Part shown: positions 18,108-27,386 of the stretch, piece after piece
Layout: every line of letters begins with the position of its first letter
Numbering within the stretch: position 1 is the first letter of the stretch
Made by a program: the position numbers and the translations under genes
The notes under the pieces: model-generated
What the model was told of the DNA's origin: nothing
What the model saw: the letters and a program-made list of their open reading frames with translations, nothing else
Databases searched by the model: none
Assembly (NCBI RefSeq): GCF_027107535.1
Contig: NZ_CP114283.1
Location: 6,386,001 to 6,450,000, forward strand
DNA from: Streptomyces aurantiacus
GTDB lineage: Bacteria > Actinomycetota > Actinomycetes > Streptomycetales > Streptomycetaceae
Length of the DNA stretch: 64,000 bases
Direction: 5' to 3'

Positions 18108-20186
18108 TCACTCCCGGTCCGGCACCAGGAACTCGCACCACACGCATTTGCCGGCGCCCCGGGCCTCCACGCCCCACACGTCCGCGAGCCGGTCCACCAG
18201 CAGGAGGCCCCTCCCGGAGACGCCGGCCTCCCCCGCCTCCCGGCGTCGCGGCAGGGCGCTGGAGGCGTCCTCGACCTCGACTCGGAGCCGGCGGTCCGGG
18301 CCGGTCAGGGCCCGCAGGGTCACGACGGCGGAACCCTCCGTGTGCATGAGGGCGTTGGTGATCAGTTCGTCGGCGATCAGTTCGATCTCGTCGGCCCGCT
18401 CCTGGGCGCCCCAGGCCCGTACGGCGGCCCGGACCATGTGCCGGGCCTCACTGAGCGCCTCGGGGTCCCCGGGCCCGACATGCTGCTGGAGCCGCCCGCC
18501 GGAGCGCTGCGCGTCCGCGGTATGACGGCGCAGCAGGAGCAGCGCCACGTCGTCCTCGCCGCCGCGCTCCTCCGCGACGTCGATGAGCCGGTCGGCGAGA
18601 TCGCGGACGTCGTCGGGTCCCGTGGCGATGAGCGCTCGGAGGGTCCGCATGCCGTCGTCGAGGTCGATCCCGGGCTGTTCGACGAGACCGTCGGTGCACA
18701 GGAGCAGGGTCTGGCCGGGGCCGAGCTCGATGGTGTTGACCGGGTACTCGAGCCGTCCGAACTCGGCGGACAGGCCGAGCGGCAGGCCCCCGTCGACGGG
18801 GAGTCTGTGGCAGGCGCGGTCCGTGTCGCGGACCAGTGCGTCGATGTGGCCCGCGCGGACGACCTGCATGACGCCGGTGGACAGGTCGACCTCCGCGTAC
18901 AGACAGGTCGCGAAGCGCTCGGTGTCGAGTTCGTGGAGGAACACGGAGGCGCGGGCCATGACGGTGGCGGGGGTGTGGCCCTCCGCCGCGTAGGCACGCA
19001 GGACGATGCGCAACTGGCCCATGACGGCGGCCGCGTGCGTGTCGTGCCCCTGAACGTCCCCGATGACGGCGCCCACCCGGCCGCCGGGCAGCGGAATCAC
19101 GTCGTACCAGTCGCCTCCGATCTCACGGCCGAGGGATCCGGAGCGGTAGCGCACGGCGACGTCCGCGCCCGGGATGCTCGGGATCGAACGCGGCAGCATC
19201 GCCTGCTGGAGCCCCTGGGCGAGGTCCTTCTCCTGCTCGTAGAACATGGCGCGCTGGAGGCTCTGCGCGATGCTGCTGCCGAGTGCGACGAGGACGTTGC
19301 GGTCCTGGGCCGAGAAGCCGGTCCGGTCGTTGTAGAGCAGCCCCATGGCCCCGATGGGTCTGGCCTGCGCGATGAGCGGCAGGTACGCCGCCGAGGTGAT
19401 GTCGAGGCCGGTGATGTGCGGCCACAGCAGCGGGTAGGACTCGGCGAACTCCTCCGGCGACTCGATGAAACGCGGGGTGAGGGTGCGCACGACCTCGCTC
19501 ATCGGGTACTGCTCGTCGATGCGGGTGACCAGGGTGCCGGGCACGAAGCTGCCCTCGGGGCCCTCGGCGACCAGCCGGATGCGGCCGGCCTCGACCAGGC
19601 CCATGACCAGGCTGGTCGCACCCAGGTGGGTGACGCCCTGGTTGTTCTTCAGGACGTCGATGACGTCCTGGACCGTCCGGGCGTGCGCGAGGGCCGCCGT
19701 GGTGATCTGCACGACGTTCGTCTGCCGCAGTCGGGCCTCGTCGTCCAGGGCTGCCTGCTCGCGGCGGTCCTGGGCCTCGCTCAGCTCCTGGGTGGCGTCG
19801 CGGACGATGCCGATGATGCGGCGCGGCCTGCCGGTCTCGTCGCGCCGGATGTAGCCCTGGGTGTGGGTCCAGCGCAGGGTGCCGTCCCGGCGGCGGATGC
19901 GGAAGTACGCGCCGTAGTTCTCGCTGCCGTTCTTGAGGGACTGGGAGACGTGCGTGTCCAGGCGGTGGGCCTCGTCCGGAGGCACCCTCAGGGCCAGGTT
20001 CTCCGGGCGGCCCGCGTACTCCTCGGGGAGCACGTCGAAGATCTCGTGGGCGACCGCGTCCATCTGCATGACGCCGGTGTCCAGGTCCCAGTCGAAACTG
20101 CCCATGCGATTGAGCGCCAGGATCGGATCCGGGTGGGCGGGCCAGTCGTCCGGGAGTGACAGGGCGCTCGCACCCCGATCAACCAT
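18108..20186 (-). CDS. PAS-GAF-PP2C (SpoIIE-type) phosphatase with HATPase anti-sigma-like domain
   Basis: A 692-residue soluble signalling protein. In order: PAS (about 25-135), GAF (about 160-330), PP2C/SpoIIE phosphatase (about 345-545, with GGDWYDV, GDVQGHD and GGEDDVALLLLR metal motifs) and a C-terminal HATPase_c domain (about 560-690, with ELITNALMHT and GRGLLLVDRLADVWG). Such fusions act in partner-switching cascades: the phosphatase acts on an anti-anti-sigma factor and the ATPase domain resembles RsbW-type kinases. Streptomyces carries many. The ATG at 20186 follows AAGGTGGG. No sigma or anti-anti-sigma gene is adjacent, so the target is unknown. Confidence 0.87.
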   Translation of the reverse strand: MVDRGASALSLPDDWPAHPDPILALNRMGSFDWDLDTGVMQMDAVAHEIFDVLPEEYAGRPENLALRVPPDEAHRLDTHVSQSLKNGSENYGAYFRIRRRDGTLRWTHTQGYIRRDETGRPRRIIGIVRDATQELSEAQDRREQAALDDEARLRQTNVVQITTAALAHARTVQDVIDVLKNNQGVTHLGATSLVMGLVEAGRIRLVAEGPEGSFVPGTLVTRIDEQYPMSEVVRTLTPRFIESPEEFAESYPLLWPHITGLDITSAAYLPLIAQARPIGAMGLLYNDRTGFSAQDRNVLVALGSSIAQSLQRAMFYEQEKDLAQGLQQAMLPRSIPSIPGADVAVRYRSGSLGREIGGDWYDVIPLPGGRVGAVIGDVQGHDTHAAAVMGQLRIVLRAYAAEGHTPATVMARASVFLHELDTERFATCLYAEVDLSTGVMQVVRAGHIDALVRDTDRACHRLPVDGGLPLGLSAEFGRLEYPVNTIELGPGQTLLLCTDGLVEQPGIDLDDGMRTLRALIATGPDDVRDLADRLIDVAEERGGEDDVALLLLRRHTADAQRSGGRLQQHVGPGDPEALSEARHMVRAAVRAWGAQERADEIELIADELITNALMHTEGSAVVTLRALTGPDRRLRVEVEDASSALPRRREAGEAGVSGRGLLLVDRLADVWGVEARGAGKCVWCEFLVPDRE

Positions 20187-20287
20187 GAGCCCACCTTGTC
20201 AGGGTTTACCCGAATCCTCGACTCGTAGGACGCCCCGGACGGCCGCGCGGACCGTGGGCCTGCCGTCTCCACGGCCCGCGGGCCCCG

Positions 20288-21457
20288 CTAGTCCGGAATC
20301 AGGCCTCCGCCGTCCGGAACGTCGGGTGCGTCCGGGACGGTGTCGGGTCCGGCCGTGCCGGGCGGCGTGTCCGTGTCGTCCGGGGGCGGGACCACGTCGT
20401 CGGAGGGTGTGGCCGTCACGGTGACCGTGGGGCAGGCCGAGGGGTCCGGGGAGGCGGTGTCCGTGACGTCTTCCGTCGCGGAGGGCGCGCTCTCGCCTGG
20501 GGTGACGGTGACGGTCCCGATGGGAGTGGCGCAGTCCTCCGGGAACTCCTCGGAGGTCCCGGAGGAGCTCTCGGCCGACGATCCGTCCCGTGAGGGCTCG
20601 TCGGGCGACAGGGACGGACCGTCCGGGTCAAAACTTTGCGGGTCCGGGCTTTGCGGGTCCGGGCTTTGCGGGTCCGCCGCCGGCCGCGGGACGACACGGT
20701 CCTCGTCGCCGTCGTGGTCTCCGGTCCTCCGCTCGATCCAGGTGTTGTTCCGGACGTCGATGATCGTGATCTCGACGATCACCTGGGGGGCCGGGGTGAC
20801 CAGCACTGCCCCACTGGGCCGGTAGCCGGGCCAGGGGCGGCCCCGGTGTGCCGGGCTCTCGTGGAGGGCGGCCGGCGGCTTCAGGGGGTTGCCGCAGGCG
20901 CACCGCACGCTCGGTACGCCGCGGTTGTCGACCAGGACGGCGGTGCCCGCCTGGAGCACGGCCTGGTAGCCGGCCGCTCGTCCGTCGCGGAATCCGTGGC
21001 TGGTGACCCTGGTGTCGGCGCGCAGCACGACCGGGGTCAGGCCGCGCAGGTGGCCGGCGAGGTCCGACAGGGGGATGCCCGCGGCCCGGGTGAAGGCGCG
21101 TGCCCTGGCCCTGTCGGCGGTGAGGAGGCCGGTCTGCCGTTCGACGTCGCAGCTGCCGACCCGCTGCGTACCGCTGTAGAGGCCCGGGGTGGCCCCCGAG
21201 ACGGACCGGACGCCCTCCGCGGTGGCGGTGGGGCTCGGCCGGGGTGTGGGAGTGACGGGTGGCTCGGGCGCGCCGGTCGTGACCGTCGAGGCGGTGAAGG
21301 GGTCCGGGCCCCGGGCGGCCGCCGGTTGCAGAAAGACCTCGCCGCCGGGGGTGCCGGAGGCGTCGGGGGTCCCGTCCTCCCCGCCGGCGCAGCCGACGAC
21401 GAGGAGCGCCGTGGAGAGCGCGCAGGCCGTGACGAGGGTTCCGGTGGGTAGGCGCAC
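20288..21457 (-). CDS. Lipoprotein resembling DUF6777 proteins, with acidic disordered tail
   Basis: A 389-residue exported lipoprotein. The signal peptide ends in lipobox LVVGC. The region EVFLQPAAARGPDPFTAST through CDVERQTGLLTADRARARAF and a Cys-containing VRCACGNPL segment resembles DUF6777, a Streptomyces-restricted domain (recognised from memory, not verified). The last 150 residues are a low-complexity Asp/Pro/Ser/Thr tail, presumably extracellular and disordered. The GTG at 21457 is chosen for its GGGAGGT ribosome site; the frame stays open further upstream without one. Function unknown. Confidence 0.7.
   Translation of the reverse strand: MRLPTGTLVTACALSTALLVVGCAGGEDGTPDASGTPGGEVFLQPAAARGPDPFTASTVTTGAPEPPVTPTPRPSPTATAEGVRSVSGATPGLYSGTQRVGSCDVERQTGLLTADRARARAFTRAAGIPLSDLAGHLRGLTPVVLRADTRVTSHGFRDGRAAGYQAVLQAGTAVLVDNRGVPSVRCACGNPLKPPAALHESPAHRGRPWPGYRPSGAVLVTPAPQVIVEITIIDVRNNTWIERRTGDHDGDEDRVVPRPAADPQSPDPQSPDPQSFDPDGPSLSPDEPSRDGSSAESSSGTSEEFPEDCATPIGTVTVTPGESAPSATEDVTDTASPDPSACPTVTVTATPSDDVVPPPDDTDTPPGTAGPDTVPDAPDVPDGGGLIPD
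20634..20676 (-). repeat. 15-bp in-frame tandem repeat coding DPQSP
   Basis: The unit CTTTGCGGGTCCGGG occurs nearly three times and encodes repeats of DPQSP in the disordered tail of the lipoprotein. Copy number could vary between strains through slippage. Confidence 0.8.
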
Positions 21458-21569
21458 GCCGACCTCCCGTTCCGAGCGGGGCAATATGTTCACTATTGTC
21501 TGCTTCGGCTTCGACCACCCCGCAAGCCGGGTCACCCAGCGTCACCACGAGAAGGAGGGAGTGCGCGAC

Positions 21570-22991
21570 GTGGAGTGGTTCACCGCCTCCGAGTACTGGA
21601 CCGGCCGGCTGGTCTTCCAGCGAGGGCTGGCCATGCTTTATCTCGTCGCGTTCCTGGGCGCGGCGCTGCAGTTCCGTGCGCTGATCGGCGAGCGCGGCAT
21701 GCTTCCGGTGTCCCGGTTCGTCGCCCGGGTGCCGTTCCGGCGGTCACCGAGCGTGTTCCATCTCCACTGCTCCGACCGCTTCTTCGCGGCCTGGGCCTGG
21801 ACGGGCTGTGCGGTGTCGGTGGCGCTCGTCGCGGGCCTGGACAACCAACTCCCCCTGTGGGGCGGCATGTTGCTGTGGCTCGTCCCCTGGGTGATGTACC
21901 TGTCGATCGTCAATGTCGGCCAGACCTGGTACGGCTTCGGCTGGGAGTCCCTGCTTCTGGAGACCGGCTTCCTCGCGGTGTTCCTGGGCAACGACGAGGT
22001 CGCCCCGCCCGTGGTGGTGCTCTTTCTGCTGCGCTGGCTCCTGTTCCGCGTCGAGTTCGGGGCCGGCCTGATCAAGATGCGCGCCGACGCGTGCTGGCGG
22101 AAGCTGACCTGCCTCGATCACCACCATGAGACCCAGCCGATGCCGGGTCCGCTGAGCTGGTTCTTCCACCACCTCCCGAAACCGTTCCACCGGGTCGAGG
22201 TGGCCGCCAACCATGTCACCCAACTCGTCGTGCCCTTCCTGCTGTTCGCCCCTCGGCCCGTCGCGACGGCAGCCGCCTCCCTGATGATCGTCACCCAGTT
22301 GTGGCTGGTGCTGTCCGGGAACTTCGCCTGGCTGAACTGGATCACGATCGTGCTGGCCCTGTCGGCACTGGAGCTGCCCGGCAGGGCCCCGGACGTGCCC
22401 GGCGCCCCGCTCTGGTACGAGGTCGTGGTCCTGACGGCCGCGGTGCTGCTCGTGGGGCTCAGTCACCGCCCGGTCCGCAACATGATGTCCCGCCACCAGT
22501 CCATGAACCGCTCCTTCGACCCGCTCCACCTGGTGAACACCTACGGGGCGTTCGGCAGCGTCAGCCGGACCCGGTACGAGGTGGTGGTCGAGGGCACGGC
22601 CGACCGGACGCCCCGCGAGGACGCGGGGTGGCGGGAGTACGGGTTCAGGGGCAAGCCGGGCGATCCCCGGCGCTGGCCCCGCCAGTTCGCCCCCTACCAT
22701 CTGCGGCTCGACTGGATGATGTGGTTCGCCGCGTTGTCCCCCGCCTACGCCGAGCCCTGGTTCGGCGGTTTCGTGGAACGGCTGCTGGAGAACGACCGCG
22801 ACACACTGCGCCTCCTGCGCCACTGCCCGTTCCCGCCGGACGCCCCTCCCCGCCACGTCCGGGCCCGCCTCTACCGCTACCGGTACACGACCTGGCGCGA
22901 GCTGCGGGAGACGGGCGCGTGCTGGGAGCGGACGTACGTGCGGGAGTTCCTGCCGCCGACGGGACTGGACGCGACGGCTCAGAGGCCGTAG
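21570..22991 (+). CDS. Lipase-maturation-factor family membrane protein
   Basis: A 473-residue polytopic membrane protein of the LMF1 family, which in animals helps fold lipases; the bacterial role is unknown. Several helices fill residues 18-310, including the family-typical QTWYGFGWESLLLETGFLAVF and FLLRWLLFRVEFGAGLIKMR. A C-terminal soluble domain contains FDPLHLVNTYGAFGSVSRTRYEVVVEG, WREYGFRGKPGD and HLRLDWMMWFAALSP. The start is either GTG 21570 (11 bases after AAGGAGG, better match to family N-termini) or GTG 21561. The last 13 bases overlap the convergent amidohydrolase gene. Confidence 0.85.
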   Translation: MEWFTASEYWTGRLVFQRGLAMLYLVAFLGAALQFRALIGERGMLPVSRFVARVPFRRSPSVFHLHCSDRFFAAWAWTGCAVSVALVAGLDNQLPLWGGMLLWLVPWVMYLSIVNVGQTWYGFGWESLLLETGFLAVFLGNDEVAPPVVVLFLLRWLLFRVEFGAGLIKMRADACWRKLTCLDHHHETQPMPGPLSWFFHHLPKPFHRVEVAANHVTQLVVPFLLFAPRPVATAAASLMIVTQLWLVLSGNFAWLNWITIVLALSALELPGRAPDVPGAPLWYEVVVLTAAVLLVGLSHRPVRNMMSRHQSMNRSFDPLHLVNTYGAFGSVSRTRYEVVVEGTADRTPREDAGWREYGFRGKPGDPRRWPRQFAPYHLRLDWMMWFAALSPAYAEPWFGGFVERLLENDRDTLRLLRHCPFPPDAPPRHVRARLYRYRYTTWRELRETGACWERTYVREFLPPTGLDATAQRP

Positions 22992-23833
22992 ACGCGGGTC
23001 GCGGTGCCCGCGAAGACCTCCTCCCGCTCGCTCTCGCCGAGCTTCCCGGTCAACTGATGCGCCGTGTCGGCGACTTCGGCGTACGAGGCGACGAGCGTGC
23101 ACACCGGCCAGTCGGAGCCGAACATGAGGCGCCCGGGTCCGAAAGCCTCCAGCACCGTGTCCGCGTAGGGCGTCAGGTCCCCCGCCGTCCAGCCCCGCGG
23201 ATCCGCCTCCGTGACCATTCCGGAGAGCTTGCAGACGGTGTTCGGCAGGGCGGCGAGGGCGCGGACGTCGGTGGCCCAGGGCTGCAACTGCCCAGCGGCG
23301 ATGGTCGGTTTGCCCAAGTGGTCCAGCACGAAGGTGAGTTCGGGACGGCGCTGCGCCGCCCGCGCACAGGCGGGGAGTTGGTGCGGAAGGACGACCAGGT
23401 CGTAGACCAGGCCCGCCTCGGCCACCGCCGCCAGTCCGCGCTGTACGTCCTCGCGCAACAGCCATCCGGGATCCGGTTCGCCCTGGACCTGGTGGCGGAT
23501 GCCCTTGAGGTGACGGCCGCCCGGCAGTTCGCGCAGGCGGGCCAGTTCGTCGGCGACGTCGGGTCGGGTGAGATCGGTCCAGCCGACGACTGCGCCGATC
23601 AGGTCGCTCTCCTGCGCGAGGACCAGGAACTCCGGGGTCTCCTCCGCCAGCGTGACCGTCTGCACGAGGACGGTTCGCGAGACACCGGCGGCGTGTGCCG
23701 CCGGGGCCAGGTCGTCGATGGTGAAGTTCCTTCTCAGGGGCGCCAGTTCGGGGCCGGAGATCCAGTCCTGGTCGCGCACGGCGAGGTCCCAGACATGGTG
23801 GTGGGCGTCGACGGCACCCGTCCGCCCCGTCAC
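22979..23833 (-). CDS. Amidohydrolase, probable L-fucono-lactonase
   Basis: A 284-residue TIM-barrel metal hydrolase of the COG3618 type. Key residues are DAHHHVWD at the N-terminus, KGIRHQVQGEPDPGWL, the DHLGKP strand and FGSDWPV. In the oxidative fucose route this family opens L-fuconolactone to L-fuconate. It is the last gene of a left-running operon; its GTG start at 23833 overlaps the mutarotase stop as GTGA. The 3' end overlaps the convergent lipase-maturation gene by 13 bp. Assignment rests on family plus operon context. Confidence 0.82.
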   Translation of the reverse strand: MTGRTGAVDAHHHVWDLAVRDQDWISGPELAPLRRNFTIDDLAPAAHAAGVSRTVLVQTVTLAEETPEFLVLAQESDLIGAVVGWTDLTRPDVADELARLRELPGGRHLKGIRHQVQGEPDPGWLLREDVQRGLAAVAEAGLVYDLVVLPHQLPACARAAQRRPELTFVLDHLGKPTIAAGQLQPWATDVRALAALPNTVCKLSGMVTEADPRGWTAGDLTPYADTVLEAFGPGRLMFGSDWPVCTLVASYAEVADTAHQLTGKLGESEREEVFAGTATRVYGL

Positions 23834-24144
23834 GGCAGCTCCCAGACGACCGGCAGTCCCGCCCCGGAGCCCTCGGCCGAGTAGTCGTGCACCACGTCCA
23901 GCAGGTCCGCCATCCGGGCCTGCCAGGCGATGTTGACCGGCAGCTTCTCCAGCTCGGCGAGCAGCCGCGCGTAGTCCTCGCACTCCAGGAGGTGGAAGAG
24001 GTCGGTGCCGCTGCGCCAGATCGTCCAGGACGTGGCTCCGGCGGCGCGGATCGCGTCCGTGAGTTCCGCCGGGACCTCACGGTGGGCGGCCTCGTACGCG
24101 GCGATCCGGTCGGCGCGGACCTTGGTGTGCAGGGCGACTCTCAT
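23830..24144 (-). CDS. L-rhamnose/L-fucose mutarotase (RhaM-type)
   Basis: A 104-residue ferredoxin-fold mutarotase of the COG3254 family that interconverts anomers of a 6-deoxy sugar. The family pattern VALHTKVRADRIAAYEAAHREVP and the ATSWTIWRSGTDLFHLLECED stretch with the active-site His and Tyr/Trp positions are visible. It starts with ATGA overlap on the upstream aldo/keto reductase and ends with GTGA overlap on the lactonase. In this operon L-fucose is the more likely substrate than L-rhamnose. Confidence 0.82.
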   Translation of the reverse strand: MRVALHTKVRADRIAAYEAAHREVPAELTDAIRAAGATSWTIWRSGTDLFHLLECEDYARLLAELEKLPVNIAWQARMADLLDVVHDYSAEGSGAGLPVVWELP

Positions 24145-25139
24145 GACGGCTCCCCGGCCGGCTTGTCCTGCGGCACCGGGGCCTCGCCCGGCAGCACGCC
24201 CGTCGCCCGCAGTTCCTGCCAGAGGCCGTCGGGCACAGGAGCCGTGAACTGCTCGGCGCAGTCCCGGACTTCGTGCGGCGACCTGGCGCCGACGAGGACG
24301 GAAGCGACCGCCGGGTGGGCGACGCAGAACGCGAGGGCGGCGGCGCGCAGTGTGGTGCCGTGCCGGTCCGCCGCCGCCTTGAGGGCCAGCGCCCGGTCCA
24401 ACACCTCGGGTGGCGCTGCCGCGTAGTCGTAGGTCGCTCCGGGCTTCGGGTCGGCCAGCAGGCCGGAGTTGAAGGCGCCGCCGATGACGACGGACGTGCC
24501 GCGCTCCCGGGCGGCGGGCAGCAGGTCGGTGAGTGCCCGCTGGTCGAGGAGGGTGTAGCGCCCGGCGCAGAGGATCACGTCGACGTCCGTGTCACGGACG
24601 AAGCGGGTGAGCATCCCGGTCTGGTTCATGCCCGCGCCGATCGCGCCCACCACGCCCTGCGAACGGAGCTTCTCCAGGGCCGGATAGCCCTCGCGGAAGG
24701 CCTGCTCGGCGTGGTCGTCCGGGTCGTGGAGGTAGACGACGTCCACCCGGTCGAGGCCGAGCCGTTCCAGGCTGGCGTCCAGGCTCCGGCGTACACCGTC
24801 CGCGCTGAAGTCCCACACGCGGCGGTGCGTGGCGGGCACCGCGAAACCGTTGGCGCGGTCGTCGCCGCCCCGGTCGGTCGGCTCCAGGCGGCGGCCGGCC
24901 TTGGTCGAGATCGTGTACGCCGACCGGGGGCGCTCGCGCAGGGCCGCGCCCAGACGTCGTTCGGACAGCCCGATGCCGTAGTGGGGCGCCGTGTCGAAGT
25001 ACCGGATGCCGGCGTCCCAGGCGGCCCGCACGGTCTCCTGCGCCTGCTCCTCGCCGACCTCGGTGAAGAGGTTGCCGATACCGGCGGCGCCGAGAGCGAG
25101 GCCGGTGACCTCGACGCCGCTGCGGCCGAGCCTGCTCAC
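24141..25139 (-). CDS. Aldo/keto reductase, probable L-fucose dehydrogenase
   Basis: A 332-residue TIM-barrel oxidoreductase. The catalytic tetrad is readable: Asp and Tyr in FDTAPHYGIGLSER, Lys in STKAGR, His in VVYLHDPDD. The C-terminal cofactor region includes ASVLVGARSPHEV. Members close to D-threo-aldose 1-dehydrogenase oxidise L-fucose at C1 to the lactone, which fits the operon. The GTG at 25139 overlaps the stop of the upstream SDR gene as GTGA, giving [17 protein letters not shown]. The product would be handed to the amidohydrolase two genes downstream. Confidence 0.82.
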   Translation of the reverse strand: MSRLGRSGVEVTGLALGAAGIGNLFTEVGEEQAQETVRAAWDAGIRYFDTAPHYGIGLSERRLGAALRERPRSAYTISTKAGRRLEPTDRGGDDRANGFAVPATHRRVWDFSADGVRRSLDASLERLGLDRVDVVYLHDPDDHAEQAFREGYPALEKLRSQGVVGAIGAGMNQTGMLTRFVRDTDVDVILCAGRYTLLDQRALTDLLPAARERGTSVVIGGAFNSGLLADPKPGATYDYAAAPPEVLDRALALKAAADRHGTTLRAAALAFCVAHPAVASVLVGARSPHEVRDCAEQFTAPVPDGLWQELRATGVLPGEAPVPQDKPAGEPS

Positions 25140-25891
25140 CGGCCCGCAGGGCGCAGCCGCAGCCCCTGCATCCCGCCGTCGACCGCGAGGGCCGTGCCGG
25201 TGGTCGCGCCCGACAGCGGACTCGCCAGGTAGGCGATGGCGCCCGCGACCTCGGGCGCTGAGACGAGGCGTCCCGTGGGCTGACGGGCCTCCAGTGCGGC
25301 CCGTTCGGCGCCCGGGTCCGTCGCGGCGTCCAGGAGGCGGCCGACCCACGGCGTGTCGACGGTGCCGGGGTTCACGCAGTTGACGCGGATGCCCTCGCGG
25401 ACGTGGTCGGCGGCCATGGCGAGGGTCAGCGACAGGACGGCGCCCTTGGACGCGGAGTACAGGGCGCGCTGCGGGAGGCCGGCCGTTGCCGCGATGGAGC
25501 AGGTGTTCACGATGGACGCGTGCGAGGACTTCCGCAGGTGCGGCAGCGCCGCCCTGGCCGCCCGGACCATGCCGACGACGTTGACGTCCAGCACCCGGTG
25601 CCAGACCTCGTCGTCGTTGTCCTCGACGGTGCCCTGTGCGCCGATGCCCGCGTTGTTGACCAGCACGTCGAGACCGCCGAGATCCGCGGCCGCGGCGGCG
25701 ACGGCCCGGCGCACCGACTCGTCGTCGGTGACGTCGGCCCGGTAGCCGAGCAGCGGCTTCTCGACGCCCGCGGGGTCCAGGTCGAGGACGGCGACCCGGG
25801 CGCCCCGGGAGGCGAGCAGTTCCGCGGTGGCCCGGCCGATGCCGGAAGCGCCGCCCGTCACCAGGGCCCTGAGTCCCTCGAAGTCGCTCAT
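25136..25891 (-). CDS. Short-chain dehydrogenase, probable 2-keto-3-deoxy-L-fuconate dehydrogenase
   Basis: A 251-residue SDR. The NAD-binding TGGASGIG is near residue 12, NNAG follows in strand 4, and the catalytic set is intact: Ser in NTCSIAA, Tyr and Lys in YSASK. In the non-phosphorylated fucose pathway an enzyme of this type oxidises 2-keto-3-deoxy-L-fuconate to the 2,4-diketo acid. ATG 25891 overlaps the dehydratase stop (ATGA), and the 3' end overlaps the next gene (GTGA). The hydrolase that would split the diketo acid into pyruvate and lactate is not in this window. Confidence 0.82.
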   Translation of the reverse strand: MSDFEGLRALVTGGASGIGRATAELLASRGARVAVLDLDPAGVEKPLLGYRADVTDDESVRRAVAAAAADLGGLDVLVNNAGIGAQGTVEDNDDEVWHRVLDVNVVGMVRAARAALPHLRKSSHASIVNTCSIAATAGLPQRALYSASKGAVLSLTLAMAADHVREGIRVNCVNPGTVDTPWVGRLLDAATDPGAERAALEARQPTGRLVSAPEVAGAIAYLASPLSGATTGTALAVDGGMQGLRLRPAGR

Positions 25892-27228
25892 GCAGCCTGC
25901 TCCTTCTGCCGGTCGAGGTCGGCGGCCCAGAACGTGCCGCCGGGAAACGTGAACTCCGCGACGGACTCCGCCCGCATGGTGGCGGAGAAGCCCGGTGCGA
26001 CGGGTGCCATGTAGCGACCCTCTCTGATCACCACCGGGTCGAGGAAGTGGTCGTGCAGATGGTCCACGTATTCGATCACGCGGTTCTCGGTCGTGCCGGA
26101 CAGCGCCACGTAGTCGAACATGGACAGGTGCTGGACGAGTTCGCACAGCCCGACACCGCCCGCGTGCGGGCAGACGGGGACCCCGAACTTGGCGGCGAGG
26201 AGCAGGATCGCGAGGTTCTCGTTGACGCCGCCGACCCGGGCCGCGTCGATCTGCAGGACGTCGATGGCGCCCGCCTGGAGCAGTTGCTTGAAGACGATCC
26301 GGTTCTGTACGTGCTCGCCGGTGGCGACCTTGACCGGGGCGACGGCCTCACGGATCGCCGCGTGGCCGAGGATGTCGTCGGGGCTGGTGGGCTCCTCGAT
26401 CCAGTACGGGTCGAACTCGGCGAGTGCCTTGGTCCACTCGATGGCCTCGTCGACGTTCCAGCGCTGGTTGGCGTCGATGGCGATGCGGATGCCGGGGCCC
26501 ACCGCGGAGCGTGCCACGCGGCAGCGGCGTACGTCGTCGGCGAGGTCCGCGCCGACCTTCAGCTTGATCTGGGTGAAGCCGTCGGCGACGGCCTGACGGG
26601 CGAGCCGGGTGAGCTTCTCGTCGGAGTAGCCCAGCCAGCCTGGCGAGGTGGTGTAGCCGGGGAAGCCGCGCTCCTTCAGCAGCGCGGAGCGTTCCGCCGA
26701 GCCGTCTTTGCCCCGGCGCAGCAGCCGCAGCGCGTCCTCGGGCGTGAGGACGTCCGCGATGTACCGGAAGTCCACCTGGGCCACGAGCCATTCGGGTGTG
26801 GCGTCGGCGAGCAGCTGCCACAGGGGTTTGCGTGCGCTCTTGGCCGCGAGGTCCCAGACGGCGTTGACGACGGCGCCGATCGCCATGTGCATCACGCCCT
26901 TCTCGGGCCCGAGCCAGCGCAGTTGGCTGTCTCCCGTCAGGTCGCGGGCCAGCGATCCGGGGTCCGCGCACAGCTCGTCCACCGTGCGCCCGAGGACGTG
27001 CGGGCGCAGTGCCTCGATCGCGGCGACCTGGACATCGTTGCCCCGCCCGATGGTGAAGGTGAAGCCGTGCCCCTCCAGGCCGTCGGTCGCGTCCGAACGC
27101 AGGACGACGTACGCGGCCGAGTAGTCGGGGTCCGGGTTCATCGCGTCGGAACCGTCGAGCTCCCGCGAGGTGGGGAAGCGGATGTCGTAGGTGTCGACCG
27201 CGGTGATACGGGCGGCGGATGAGGACAC
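25888..27228 (-). CDS. L-fuconate dehydratase, enolase superfamily
   Basis: A 446-residue enzyme that dehydrates L-fuconate to 2-keto-3-deoxy-L-fuconate. The enolase-superfamily features of this subgroup are present: KLKVG lysine base, metal ligands in [17 protein letters not shown] and VATGEHV, and the DAARVGG Asp with PHAGGVG His as the second acid/base dyad. Length fits L-fuconate dehydratases. The start is GTG at 27228, seven bases after AAAGG. It begins the five-gene enzyme cluster; the transporter genes lie upstream on the same strand beyond a 158-bp gap with a repeat hairpin. Confidence 0.9.
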   Translation of the reverse strand: MSSSAARITAVDTYDIRFPTSRELDGSDAMNPDPDYSAAYVVLRSDATDGLEGHGFTFTIGRGNDVQVAAIEALRPHVLGRTVDELCADPGSLARDLTGDSQLRWLGPEKGVMHMAIGAVVNAVWDLAAKSARKPLWQLLADATPEWLVAQVDFRYIADVLTPEDALRLLRRGKDGSAERSALLKERGFPGYTTSPGWLGYSDEKLTRLARQAVADGFTQIKLKVGADLADDVRRCRVARSAVGPGIRIAIDANQRWNVDEAIEWTKALAEFDPYWIEEPTSPDDILGHAAIREAVAPVKVATGEHVQNRIVFKQLLQAGAIDVLQIDAARVGGVNENLAILLLAAKFGVPVCPHAGGVGLCELVQHLSMFDYVALSGTTENRVIEYVDHLHDHFLDPVVIREGRYMAPVAPGFSATMRAESVAEFTFPGGTFWAADLDRQKEQAA

Positions 27229-27281
27229 GGAGGTGCCTTTCGTCAGAGACAGGGGAAGCGGAATGCCGACGTCCGGTGCGG

Positions 27282-27346
27282 CCCCGCGCCCCTGAAGGGG
27301 CGCGGGGAACTGCGCGACCAGCCACAACGGACCCGCAGTCGCACAC
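27282..27346 (-). repeat. Streptomyces interspersed intergenic repeat, copy 1
   Basis: A near-perfect hairpin (27282-27293 with 27296-27307) joined to a conserved arm. Read on the minus strand it runs CTGCGGGTCC..TGTGGCTGGTCGCGCAG, then TTCCCCGCGCCCC and the stem. The same element occurs at 31905-31986 and 42951-43008. This element is widespread between genes in Streptomyces (from memory). Here it separates fucose transporter genes from fucose enzyme genes and may attenuate transcription. Confidence 0.75.
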
Positions 27347-27356
27347 CACGCCTAGG

Positions 27357-27385
27357 GGGTGCTTTGAAAGTCCCGCACAGCACCC
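27357..27385 (-). terminator. Possible weak terminator after the fucose permease gene
   Basis: A 7-bp stem GGGTGCT/AGCACCC (27357-27363 with 27379-27385) and 15-base loop directly follow the permease stop codon on the minus strand. The stem is short, so readthrough into the enzyme genes is likely. Confidence 0.4.
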
Positions 27386-27386
27386 T

